A stretch of 64,000 nt of DNA from Thermoflexus sp. GTDB taxonomy: Bacteria > Chloroflexota > Anaerolineae > Thermoflexales > Thermoflexaceae. The DNA lies in NCBI RefSeq assembly GCF_034432235.1, contig NZ_DAOUCJ010000079.1, forward strand, positions 24,810-88,809, in the 5' to 3' direction. The position numbers and the translations under genes are program-made. The first letter of the stretch is position 1, and each line of letters starts with the position of its first letter. Under the pieces are notes generated by a model. That model saw nothing but the letters and a program-made list of their open reading frames with translations, did no database searches and was not told where the DNA came from. Below are positions 9,036-18,100 of the stretch, piece by piece.

Positions 9036-9698
9036 ATGCCCACGCTTCCACCCGTGCAGATCGCCCTTCTGATCGTCGGCGTTCTTCTGGCCACGCTGAT
9101 CCTGGGAAGCCTGCTGGCGATTCTCATGGCCTGGCTGACCCGGGAGGTCCAGGCGGCCTATGGGCAAGCCCCGGCGACGACGGCGAAAGCGCCCACACCG
9201 GCGACAGAGGTGGCCGCTGTCCCCGAGGTCCCTGCTCAGCGGATCGGCCCCTGGCCGTTCGTGATCAGCGGCCTGGCCCTGCTGGTCGTCCTGGCGGTCA
9301 TCTTCTATCCCATGCCCCAACCTCAGACCGCTTCGCCGGAAACACCCTCCGGGGGAAGCGCGGCATCGTCGACCCCGGCCTCCCCGCCGGCGGCGGCTGC
9401 GCTTCAGGGGAACCCGGAGAAGGGCAAGCAGCTGTTCCTGGGCACATGTGCCTCGTGTCACGGGCCGGACGCCAAAGGATTGCCCGGCCTGGGGAAGAAT
9501 CTGACCACGAGCGCCTTCGTGCGGCAGCAGACCGATGCCCAGCTGCTGGAGTTCATCAAGAGGGGGCGGCCGGCGACGGATCCGGCCAACACCACGGGGG
9601 TGGATATGCCGCCGAAAGGGGGCAACCCGGCTTTGACCGATCAGGATCTGGCCGACATCATCGCCTTCATCCGCACCTTCAATCCGCATCAGCCGTAG
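9036..9698 (+). CDS. Membrane-anchored class I cytochrome c
   Basis: A 220-aa electron carrier. Two hydrophobic segments (about residues 7-33 and 73-92) flank a Pro/Thr-rich stretch; a second Pro/Ser/Ala-rich linker (95-122) leads to a mono-heme domain with the attachment motif CASCH (Cys138, Cys141, His142) and a probable axial Met191 in MPPKGG. The heme domain would lie outside the membrane. The start follows AGAGGTG with normal spacing. It is a single gene under its own promoter, not in an obvious oxidase operon, so its redox partners are unknown. Confidence 0.9.
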   Translation: MPTLPPVQIALLIVGVLLATLILGSLLAILMAWLTREVQAAYGQAPATTAKAPTPATEVAAVPEVPAQRIGPWPFVISGLALLVVLAVIFYPMPQPQTASPETPSGGSAASSTPASPPAAAALQGNPEKGKQLFLGTCASCHGPDAKGLPGLGKNLTTSAFVRQQTDAQLLEFIKRGRPATDPANTTGVDMPPKGGNPALTDQDLADIIAFIRTFNPHQP

Positions 9699-9760
9699 CG
9701 CCTGGCTCGGTGAGAGGGGGGCCGGATCCATCGGGCCGTGGAAGAGCTCTGGCCGTCCGC

Positions 9761-9789
9761 TTGTCATAGCCACGGGATCCTGCTAAAAT
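9761..9789 (+). promoter_or_regulatory. Sigma-70 promoter for tRNA-Arg
   Basis: TTGTCA (9761-9766) and TAAAAT (9784-9789) are separated by exactly 17 bp. Transcription would start near 9796, a few bases before the mature tRNA 5' end at 9803. Confidence 0.75.
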
Positions 9790-9802
9790 GTAAATGATCT
9801 GC

Positions 9803-9880
9803 GCGCCCGTAGCTCAGCCTGGATAGAGCGTTGCCCTGCGGAGGCAAAGGTCGCAGGTTCAAATCCTGCCGGGCGCGCCA
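9803..9880 (+). tRNA. tRNA-Arg (anticodon GCG)
   Basis: A 78-nt cloverleaf can be drawn by eye: 7-bp acceptor stem GCGCCCG/CGGGCGC, D stem GCTC/GAGC, anticodon stem TTGCC/GGCAA with loop CTGCGGA (anticodon GCG, reading CGC), 5-nt variable loop, T stem GCAGG/CCTGC with TTCAAAT loop, discriminator G, and an encoded CCA. A20 in the D loop and C35 are the known arginine identity elements. Most bacteria read CGC with an ACG (inosine) tRNA, so a dedicated GCG isoacceptor is notable. The gene is directly upstream of argS. Confidence 0.95.
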
Positions 9881-9889
9881 TAGAATATC

Positions 9890-9927
9890 GCAGAGGCCGC
9901 CGATCGGCGGCCTCTGCTGGTTTTATT
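9890..9927 (+). terminator. Rho-independent terminator between tRNA-Arg and argS
   Basis: A perfect 12-bp stem (9890-9901 with 9906-9917), GATC tetraloop and a following TGGTTTTATT tract. It ends only about 30 nt before the argS start codon. It therefore either separates the tRNA from argS or must be read through for argS to be expressed from the tRNA promoter. Confidence 0.85.
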
Positions 9928-9956
9928 CCCCCGAACTCCGCTCACAGGAATCCGCG

Positions 9957-12110
9957 ATGATTCTGGCGGCCTATCGAGAGTGGGCTTCTGAGCAGATCCG
10001 ACAGGCGCTGCAGGCCCTGGGCCTTCCCCAACCCCCGGTCCTGGAGTGGCGGGATCTCCCCTTCGCCTATACCTGGGGTATCGCCACGCCGCTGGCGATG
10101 CAACTGGCCGCCCAGGAGAAAAAGACCCGCCCTGACCTGGACGTCCCGGCCCGGGCCCAGGAGATCGCTCAGCGCCTCGCAGAGCACCTGGCCCGGGTCC
10201 TGGAGGGGGATCCCCGTTTTCAGCGGGTGGAGGCGGTGCGAGGTTACCTGAATTTCTACTTTAATCCTTCTCAGGTCGCCCGGTTCGTCATCGAGACCGT
10301 CCTTCGGGAGGGACCCGCATATGGCCGGGGCGCCCCCAAAGGTGAGCGGGTGATGGTGGAATTCTCCCAGCCCAACACCCACAAAGCCTTCCACATCGGC
10401 CACCTTCGCAACGCCGTTCTGGGGGATGCCCTCTCTCGCATTCTGGATTTTGCGGGCTTCGAGGTGATCCGGGCCACCTACCCTGGGGATATTGGGGCCC
10501 ATGTGATCAAGTGCTTATGGGGATATCTTCGGTTTCATCAGGGGGAAGAACCCACGGAGCGGCGGGGCGCCTGGCTGGGTCAGATCTACGCCGAGGCCGA
10601 GGCCCGCCTGGAGGAGGCCGATGCCTACCGCCGGGAGGTGGTTCGGTTTTTGCTGGGCGCCTTCCGGGAAGAGGGGATCACCCCCTGGGTGCGGGAGTTC
10701 CTCCTGAGCCGCCTCTCGGAAGCCCTGACGGCCCACGCCGCTTCCGGTCCGGTGGGCCAGAAAGACGCCGCCGCCCTCATTCGAGCGATGGCGACCGGGG
10801 AGCTGCCGGACCTCGACGCCATCGTGGATAAGGACTGGTTATGGTCCCTCTGGGAGGCGATGGGCCAGTGGTTGGAAGAGCTGGCGGAGAAAGCCCAAGG
10901 CCGGCGGGGGAAAGGAGGAGAGGCGGATCGCCAGGCGGTGGCTGCGCTACAGGCCCGTTATCGGGCGATCGGCCATCGCCCTGAGGAATGGAACTATGAA
11001 AAGGAAATCCGGGCGCTCTTCGCCCGCTGGGAGGCGCGGGATCCGGAGCTGCTGGAGCTATGGCGACGAACCCGCGAGTGGAGCCTGGAGGAGTTCCGCC
11101 GGATCTATGAGGAGCTGGACATCACATTCGACGTCTGGTTCTTCGAAAGCGAAGTGGAAGAAGAGGGCAAGCGTATCGTCGAAGAGCTGATCGCGAAGGG
11201 CATCGCTACAGACCTGCGCCCCCATGGCCCGGTGGTGGTGGAGATCGATCGCCTCCTGGGACAGGAAGGAAAGGAGGAATACCGGACCCTGGCGATCCTG
11301 CGCAGCGATGGGACCACCCTCTATTCCACCAAAGATCTGGCTCTGGCCAAGCGGAAATTCGAACAATATCGGATCGATCGCTCGATCTACGTCGTCGATG
11401 TCCGCCAGTCGCTTTATTTCAAGCAGATCTTCAAAATCCTGGAGCTCTGGGGCTTCCCCCAGGCCAGCAAATGCTACCACCTGGCTTATGAGATGGTCAC
11501 CCTGCCCGGCGGGAAGATGTCCTCGCGGGCGGGGACGATCGTGCTTTACGAGGACTTCGCGGCGGAGGCCCGGGAGCGGGCGCGCCGAATCGTGGAGGAA
11601 AAGAACCCCGAGCTCCCGCCGGAGCAGAAGGCGCGCATCGCAGAGGCGGTGGCGAAAGGCGTGATGAAATACAGCATGCTGAGCGTGGACAACAACAAAG
11701 TGATCGTCTTCGATTGGGATGCCGCGCTGAACCTGGAGGGACAGACCGGCCCGTATCTGCAGTATGCCCATGCGCGGGCCTGCCGCATCCTGGAGAAGGC
11801 GGAGACGCCAGTTCACCTGGAGGGCGATCGCCTCTTCGAAGCCATGGAGCCCCAGGAAGTCGCGTTGATCGAGGCGATCGCCGCTTTCCCGGATCTGGTG
11901 CAGGCGGCTGCGGAGCGTTACAAGCCGCTCCTGATCGCGAACTATGTGTTCGATCTGGCGAAAGCGTTCAATGAGTTCTATCGGGATTGCCCGGTCCTGA
12001 CAGCACCTTCCCCGATCCGCGAGGGCCGGCTGGCCCTGGTCGCCGCAGCCCGTCAGACGATGGCCAACGCCCTGAACCTCCTGGGCATCCCGGCCCCCGA
12101 GGTCCTCTGA
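9957..12110 (+). CDS. argS: Arginyl-tRNA synthetase with an internal insertion
   Basis: A 717-aa class I synthetase that charges tRNA-Arg. The N-terminal Add-1 domain, the signature HIGHLRNAVLGD (about residue 143), the GKMSSRAG signature loop (about residue 520) and a C-terminal DALR anticodon-binding domain are visible. The start at 9957 follows CAGGAA; an upstream in-frame extension would run back into the tRNA gene and is rejected. The family is usually 550-600 aa; the excess is an insertion of roughly 115 residues (about 228-345) between the YAEAEARLEEADAYRREV helix and EIRALFARWEARDPEL, where ordinary ArgRS joins directly. Its function is unknown. The gene sits immediately downstream of its own substrate tRNA. 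Confidence 0.96.
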   Translation: MILAAYREWASEQIRQALQALGLPQPPVLEWRDLPFAYTWGIATPLAMQLAAQEKKTRPDLDVPARAQEIAQRLAEHLARVLEGDPRFQRVEAVRGYLNFYFNPSQVARFVIETVLREGPAYGRGAPKGERVMVEFSQPNTHKAFHIGHLRNAVLGDALSRILDFAGFEVIRATYPGDIGAHVIKCLWGYLRFHQGEEPTERRGAWLGQIYAEAEARLEEADAYRREVVRFLLGAFREEGITPWVREFLLSRLSEALTAHAASGPVGQKDAAALIRAMATGELPDLDAIVDKDWLWSLWEAMGQWLEELAEKAQGRRGKGGEADRQAVAALQARYRAIGHRPEEWNYEKEIRALFARWEARDPELLELWRRTREWSLEEFRRIYEELDITFDVWFFESEVEEEGKRIVEELIAKGIATDLRPHGPVVVEIDRLLGQEGKEEYRTLAILRSDGTTLYSTKDLALAKRKFEQYRIDRSIYVVDVRQSLYFKQIFKILELWGFPQASKCYHLAYEMVTLPGGKMSSRAGTIVLYEDFAAEARERARRIVEEKNPELPPEQKARIAEAVAKGVMKYSMLSVDNNKVIVFDWDAALNLEGQTGPYLQYAHARACRILEKAETPVHLEGDRLFEAMEPQEVALIEAIAAFPDLVQAAAERYKPLLIANYVFDLAKAFNEFYRDCPVLTAPSPIREGRLALVAAARQTMANALNLLGIPAPEVL

Positions 12111-12359
12111 CGAGGATCCAAGGCGAATCCTCAGACCCAGGGAAAACACCCTTCAGCGCCCTGCCCCACGGACGTTCCCATGTTGCGTTAAAATACTTTA
12201 TAGCTGGATTCCGAACCGGAAGCGCTGTAGAGCGAGGGAAGCTTGCTCCTTTTCCCTCCTGCTTTGCGCTGTTCTGCAGCACAGAGGGGGAAGGAGATCC
12301 GCTCAGACGGGGGCACGTCCGCCCCACCCCTCGATGAAGCGCGCCTCGGGAGGTGGGCG

Positions 12360-12587
12360 ATGGCGGTGACAGCGTTCAGCGAGGCGGAGCGCAAGATCCT
12401 GATCTACCTGCGGGATCATCGGGGATACCACAGCCCTTACACCATCGCTCGTGACCTGGCCATGAACCCCCGGGATGTGATCCGGATCCTGGAAGACCTC
12501 TCCAAACGCGGTCTCGTGCGCCAGAGCCTGGCGAACCCGGTTTACGGGATCACGGATCAGGGGCGGGCCGCCATTGGGGAGAGCTGA
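12360..12587 (+). CDS. Small winged-helix DNA-binding protein
   Basis: A 75-aa protein with a helix-turn-helix pattern: YLRDHRGYHSPYTIARDLAM followed by a recognition-like helix (RDVIRILEDLSKRGLV) and a beta-wing ending in YGITDQGRAAI. The arrangement resembles MarR/archaeal winged-helix regulators without any effector domain. The start at 12360 follows GGGAGGTGG; a longer frame upstream lacks that signal. It stands alone between argS and the convergent rpsT, so its target is unknown. Confidence 0.75.
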   Translation: MAVTAFSEAERKILIYLRDHRGYHSPYTIARDLAMNPRDVIRILEDLSKRGLVRQSLANPVYGITDQGRAAIGES

Positions 12588-12630
12588 CGGAACGCCTCCC
12601 GGACGACCCGATGGGGCTCATGCGGCACCG

Positions 12631-12667
12631 GCAGGATGAGGGGGAAGACCGCGTTTGCTCATCCTGC
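12631..12667. repeat. 10-bp perfect inverted repeat between convergent genes
   Basis: GCAGGATGAG (12631-12640) is followed after 17 nt by its exact reverse complement CTCATCCTGC (12658-12667). It lies between the convergent winged-helix gene and rpsT, where a transcription terminator would be expected, but neither side carries a clear T tract. Confidence 0.55.
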
Positions 12668-12742
12668 AGACAAAAGGATGGGTTTCCCCGGGGAGGGCGG
12701 GCCATCGAAGGTGATCCGCCCCCTCCGCGAAAGCTTCCTCCA

Positions 12743-13033
12743 TCAGGCCGAGGCCGCCGCCTGAATCGAACCGAAGGTTCGGTGGAACTGCTGCATCAGA
12801 CGGGATTTGAGGCGAGCGGCCGTGTTCTTGTGGATCACCCCCTTGCGAGCCGCCCGGTCCAGCTCCCGGTAAGCCTCCCGGATCGCCTTCTGCGCCGCCT
12901 CCAGATCGGCCCGGGCGATGGCCTGACGCGCGTATTTCACGAACGTCCGCACCCGGGTTCGGATGGCGCGGTTGCGCTGGCGCCTTCGCTCGGCTTTGCG
13001 AAGCTCCTTCAAAGCGGATCGCGTGTTCGGCAA
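12743..13033 (-). CDS. rpsT: 30S ribosomal protein S20, TTG start
   Basis: A 96-aa basic helical protein that binds 16S rRNA in the small subunit. The opening PNTRSALKELRKAERRRQRN and the closing ARKGVIHKNTAARLKSRLM are diagnostic of S20. The start is a TTG (complement 13031-13033) placed five nt after GGGGGAGGTG; the in-frame codons further upstream would add residues that do not belong to the family. Non-ATG starts occur in rpsT of other bacteria, where they take part in autoregulation, so the weak start may matter here too (inference). Monocistronic and convergent with the winged-helix gene. Confidence 0.93.
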   Translation of the reverse strand: MPNTRSALKELRKAERRRQRNRAIRTRVRTFVKYARQAIARADLEAAQKAIREAYRELDRAARKGVIHKNTAARLKSRLMQQFHRTFGSIQAAASA

Positions 13034-13183
13034 GGACGCACCTCCCCCAATGGGATACACACCGGGGCTCTATTCTACCGGGATCCCAACCATACGTCAA
13101 CAGCTCCCTGAAATCTCCAGCGGAAAGAAAACCGAGGCGGGCACCGCATGACCATCCCGATCGGAGACCTGGGATTTCCGCAA

Positions 13184-13189
13184 TATAAT
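13184..13189 (+). promoter_or_regulatory. -10 element (TATAAT) upstream of the histidine kinase
   Basis: A perfect TATAAT with predicted start near 13196, about 93 nt before the kinase ATG at 13289. No good -35 box is seen. It supports 13289 over an earlier in-frame ATG at 13148, which would lie upstream of this promoter. Confidence 0.45.
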
Positions 13190-13288
13190 GAGGAGGCGAG
13201 GGGAGATCCAAAGACCCATCTCCTTGGGCAACCGTCGGGACAGGCCTCCCCGGCGAGACGGAAGGGGCAGGCGAACGGAGCGCGAAGA

Positions 13289-14872
13289 ATGCTGACGGAT
13301 TTCCGGGTTCGACAGCGGGATTATCTCCTCGAAATCACGCGGGCCATCACCGCGCAGCTGGATCTCGACACCGTGCTGCGGCTGGTGGTCGAGGCCGCAG
13401 CGGAGATGCTGGCTGGACAGGTGGCGTTCATCGCCCTGCGGGAAGAGGATGCCTTCACCATCCGCGCCGCGTATGGCCTGCCCGACACCCAATGGGGGGA
13501 GCTGGATGCCATGCTGGCGAAGCTCCCTGCCTACCCGGAGGCCTGGGGGCGGGCGGAAGTGGAACGGGTGCTCACCCAGATCGCCCGCTGGCTTCGGGTG
13601 GAAGCCCAGCAAGCGGTCGCCCTCCCGCTCATGGTGGGAGAAGACCTCCTGGGCCTGCTGGTGGTTTTCCGTACCTTCGGGACCGCTTTCACCTACGATG
13701 ATCGGCTGATCCTGCGCGCCTTTGCGGATCAGGCGGCCATCGCGGTTCATAACGCCAAGCTCTATCAGCAGCTGGCCACGGAGAAGCGACGGCTGGAGGC
13801 GATCATCGAAGCCACCGCCGATGGCGTGATCATCCTCGACCCGGCCCACCGTATCCAGGTCTTCAACCGGGCGATGGCCCGACTGACCGGGTGGTCTCCT
13901 TTCGAGGCCATCGGGCGACCCCACGATGAGGTGGTGATCATCAATCCCCGGCGCTCCGGCATGACGCTGGCGGAAGCGGAGGCCGGCGGGTGGCCCCTGG
14001 CGACCGATCGGCCGATCTATGTGGAGGGCGATCTGGTCCGTCGCGACGGCGGGCGGGTGGCTGTGGGGATCACCTACTCCCCCCTGCTGGATCGCACCGG
14101 ACGTCTGGTGAATATCATCGGAGTGGTCCGGGATATGACCCGCATCCGGGAGGCGGAGGAATTGAAATCCACGTTCATCTCCATCATTTCCCACGAGCTC
14201 AAGACGCCCGTCTCGATCATCAAGGGCTATGCCGGAACCTTGCGGCGCGAGGACACCACATGGGATGCGACCATGGTGCGGCAGATCGCCGCCATTATCG
14301 AAGAGGAAGCGGACCGGCTGACCCAGCTGATCGACAACCTGCTGGATGCCTCTCGCCTCCAGGCCGGGGCGCTGGAGCTCCAGTTCGTCGAAGTGGCCCT
14401 GGATGAGCTGGCCGAGCAGGTGGCCGATCGTTTCCGCCCCCAGACCGATCGCCATTTCATCGTGGTGGATTTCCCGCCGGACTTCCCGCTGGTTCATGGC
14501 GACCCGCGCCGGCTGGAACAGGTGCTGGCGAACCTGGTGAGCAACGCCATCAAGTATTCCCCTCAGGGCGGAACCATCCGGATCTCCGGGCGCGCGACGC
14601 CCCGGGAGGTCATCGTCACCGTCACCGATGAAGGGATCGGGATCCCACCGGAGGAGCAGGAGCGGATCTTCGAGCGGTTCTACCGGGCCAGCGCGGCGCG
14701 GGCGCGTCAAACCCCTGGGACCGGCCTGGGGCTCTATCTGGCCCGGGCGATCGTCGAGGCCCACGGGGGACGGATCTGGGTGGAGAGCGAGCCGGGGCGC
14801 GGCTCCTCCTTCAGCTTCTCGATCCCGCGCTCGCGGCGGCCTGCCGGAAGCGCATCGGAAGCGCACGCCTGA
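13289..14872 (+). CDS. Cytoplasmic GAF-PAS sensor histidine kinase
   Basis: A 527-aa kinase with no membrane segment. Order of domains: GAF (about residues 20-155), PAS (about 165-285, with VIILDPAHRIQVFNRAMARLTG), HisKA dimerisation helix with phosphoacceptor His302 in IISHELKTPVS, and an HATPase domain with N box NLVSNAIKYS, G1 DEGIGIP and G2 GTGLGLYLA. It autophosphorylates and would pass phosphate to a response regulator, but none is encoded next to it, so it is an orphan kinase. GGAG eight nt before 13289 supports that start. The signal sensed is not evident. A 6-bp hairpin with short T run overlaps the stop codon (14872-14890) and may end the transcript. Confidence 0.9.
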   Translation: MLTDFRVRQRDYLLEITRAITAQLDLDTVLRLVVEAAAEMLAGQVAFIALREEDAFTIRAAYGLPDTQWGELDAMLAKLPAYPEAWGRAEVERVLTQIARWLRVEAQQAVALPLMVGEDLLGLLVVFRTFGTAFTYDDRLILRAFADQAAIAVHNAKLYQQLATEKRRLEAIIEATADGVIILDPAHRIQVFNRAMARLTGWSPFEAIGRPHDEVVIINPRRSGMTLAEAEAGGWPLATDRPIYVEGDLVRRDGGRVAVGITYSPLLDRTGRLVNIIGVVRDMTRIREAEELKSTFISIISHELKTPVSIIKGYAGTLRREDTTWDATMVRQIAAIIEEEADRLTQLIDNLLDASRLQAGALELQFVEVALDELAEQVADRFRPQTDRHFIVVDFPPDFPLVHGDPRRLEQVLANLVSNAIKYSPQGGTIRISGRATPREVIVTVTDEGIGIPPEEQERIFERFYRASAARARQTPGTGLGLYLARAIVEAHGGRIWVESEPGRGSSFSFSIPRSRRPAGSASEAHA

Positions 14873-15151
14873 AGAGGGCCCTCCTCTTTTCCCTAACCGG
14901 CCCAGCCCCGCTTGAGGGAAGGACCTCTACACCCTTTCCCAATGGAAGAGGAGGCCTCCCCCCTCCCAACGGGAACCGAACTGCAGGAGCCGGAACCGAA
15001 TCCCCATCGGCGTCCTGGGGGACATAGCCCCCTAAAAGTTAAAGCGAACTCCCATGGCTCCCTCCCCTGAGGGAATCGTGGTATAAGTGAACTGTAAACG
15101 GACGCGTCCTCTTTCCAGGCTCACCCTATTCGGATCAGCGCGAAAGGCCTC

Positions 15152-18100
15152 ATGTCGTTCGTCCACCTCCACGTCCACAGCGAGTATTCGTTGCTCGATG
15201 GCCTGAGCCGACTCGACGACCTGATCCGCCGGGCGGTCGAAATGGGGATGCCTGCGATCGCCCTGACGGACCACGGCGTCCTCTACGGGGCGGTGGCCTT
15301 CTATCAAAAAGCCCAGGAGGCGGGGATCCGCCCGATCCTGGGGATGGAGGCCTATCTGGCCCGCCGCACGATCCAGGATCGGGAGCCGGATGATCGGAGC
15401 CTTCACCACCTGACCCTCCTGGCCATGGATGAAACCGGGTGGCGTCATCTCATCCGGCTGGCCACGATCGCCCAGCTGGAGGGCTTCTACTACAAACCGC
15501 GCATCGACAAAGCGCTGCTGGAACGCTATGCGGACGGCCTGATCGTCCTCTCCGGATGCCCCTCGGCGGAGATCCCCCGCCTGCTGGCCCAGGGGCGGAT
15601 GGAGGAGGCCGAGGCGGTCGCTGCCTGGTTTGCGGAGCGCTTCCCCGGACGCTTCTTCCTGGAATTACAATCCCACCCCGGGGTTCCCGAGCTGGATGAC
15701 ATCAATCGGGGGCTGGTCACGCTCTCCCGCCGGCTGAACCTCCCCCTGGTGGCCACCAACGACGTCCACTACGTCCGTTCGGAAGACGCCGGGATTCAGG
15801 ATGTCCTGCTCTGCATCCAGACCGGGAAGCGCCTGAAAGAGCCGGGCCGGATGAGGATGAGCGATGCGACGTATTATCTCCGCTCCCCCGAGGAGATGCG
15901 GGAGCTCTTCGCGGAGGTCCCCGAGGCTCTGACCAACACGCTTCGGGTGGCGGAGATGTGTTCCCTCACCCTAGAGCTGGGCCGGCATCGCCTGCCCCGG
16001 TTCGACCCTCCACCCGGGTTCCCCGATCCCGCCGCGTATCTTCGCCATCTGGCAGAAGAAGGCTTCCGGACCCGATTCCCCGAACCCAAGCCGGGCTATC
16101 GGGAGCGACTGGATTATGAGCTGGAGATCATCCATCGGATGGGGTTCGACGCGTATTTCCTGATCGTATGGGACCTCATCCGCTACGCCCGGGAGCGGGG
16201 GATCTGGTGGAACGTGCGGGGCTCCGGTGCCGGGAGCCTGGTCGCTTACTGCCTGGGGATCACCCGGGTGGATCCCATCGAGCTGGATCTGATCTTCGAG
16301 CGCTTCCTGAACCCGGCCCGCGTGTCAATGCCGGATATCGACATCGATTTCCCGGACGACCGGCGGGATGAGATGATCCGCTACGCGGTGAGCCGCTATG
16401 GGGCCGATCGGGTGGCCCAGATCATCACCTTCGGGACGATGAAGGCCCGGGCGGCCGTTCGGGATGTGGGACGGGCGCTGGATCTCCCCCTGCCGGAGGT
16501 CGACCGCGTGGCCCGGCTGATCCCGGCCATCCCGGGCAAGGAGGTCTCGATCCGCGATCTCCTGGATCCTTCCAACGAGGAAGGGCGAGAGCTGCGCCGC
16601 CTGTATGAGGAGAAAGACTACATCCGGGAGTTGCTGGACCTGGCCATGCAGCTGGAGGGAACGGTGCGCCACGCCGGAACCCACGCCGCCGGCGTGGTGA
16701 TCGCCGATCGCCCGCTGGTGGATTATGTTCCGCTGCACCGACCCACCGGGGTGAAGGGCAGCGCCCGGGAGGAGAACGGCGAGGGGAATGGGGAGGGAGA
16801 GGCCCTCCTGCCGGTCACCCAGTTCGACATGGAGGCGCTGGAGGCCCTGGGCCTGCTGAAGATCGATTTCCTCGGCCTTTCCACCCTCACCGTGATGCGG
16901 GAGACCTGCGATCTGGTCGCCCGCCGGCACGGGATCCGGCTGGATCTGGAGACCATCCCCACGGACGCCCCGGAGGCCTACGCCCTGCTGGGCCGGGGCG
17001 AGACGGTCGGCGTGTTCCAGGTGGAAGGCCGGGGGTTCAGCCGGATGATGCGGGATCTCAAGCCCCGCGCCTTTTCCCACGTGATGGACGCCCTGGCCCT
17101 CTACCGCCCGGGCCCCCTGGAGTATATCCCCAATTACATCCGCCGCATGCGGGGCCAGGAGCCCATCGAATACCGGCATCCCCGTCTGGCGCCTATCCTC
17201 CAGCGCACCATGGGCATCCTGGTCTATCAGGAGCAGATCATGCGGGTGGCCATCGACCTGGCGGGCTATACGCCCTCCGAGGCGGACGAGCTGCGCAAGG
17301 TCGTGGCCAAGAAGAAGGGTGAAGCCTTCCCGAAGCAGCGGGCGAAATTCCTGGAGGGCTGCGTCCGAAACGGCATCCCGCTGGAGACCGCCGAGGCGAT
17401 CTGGGGGGACATCGAATTCTTCGCCCGTTATGGCTTCAACGCCGCCCACGCCGCCTCTTACGCCGTGATCACCGTCCAGACCGCTTACCTGAAGGCGAAA
17501 TACCCGGTGGAGTATCTGTGCGCCCTGATGACCGTGGACCGGGACAAAACCGAGAAGATCGGCCTTTATGTGGCGGAATGCCGCCGGCTGGGGATCCCGG
17601 TCCTGCCCCCCGACATCAATCAGAGCGAGGCGACGTTCACGATCGAGCCGACGCCTGATGGGAAGGAGGCCATCCGGTTCGGGCTGACGGCGGTGAAGAA
17701 CGTCGGGGAAGGGGCGGTGGCCCGCATCCTGGCCGCGCGTCAGGAGGGCGGCCCGTTCCGGGATCTGGATGATCTGGCCCGGCGGGTGGATCTGAAGGAG
17801 GTGGGGCGGCGGGCGATGGAGTCGCTGATCAAGGCAGGGGCCCTGGCGGCTTTCGGGAACCGGGCGCAGCTTCTGGAGATCCTGGATCGCCTGATGGAGG
17901 CCAGCGCCCGCTATCATCGCGAGCGCCAGCAGGGGATGCTGAGCCTCTTCGCGCTGAGCGGGGTATCCATCGAAGCGGCCTCCCTTGTCGGGTCGCTCCC
18001 GCAGCTCCCGGAGGTGGAGGAGCGCCAGATCCTGGAATGGGAGAAGGATCTCGTCGGAACCTATCTCTCGGAAACGCCTCTCACCCGGCAGTGGCCCACG

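Noticed and set aside
9831..9956. N-terminal extension of argS back into the tRNA gene
   Set aside because: The added residues are encoded by the tRNA 3' half and terminator; the ATG at 9957 gives a normal ArgRS start.
12631..12667. Inverted repeat between the winged-helix gene and rpsT as a terminator
   Set aside because: No T tract on either strand, so it is listed only as a repeat.
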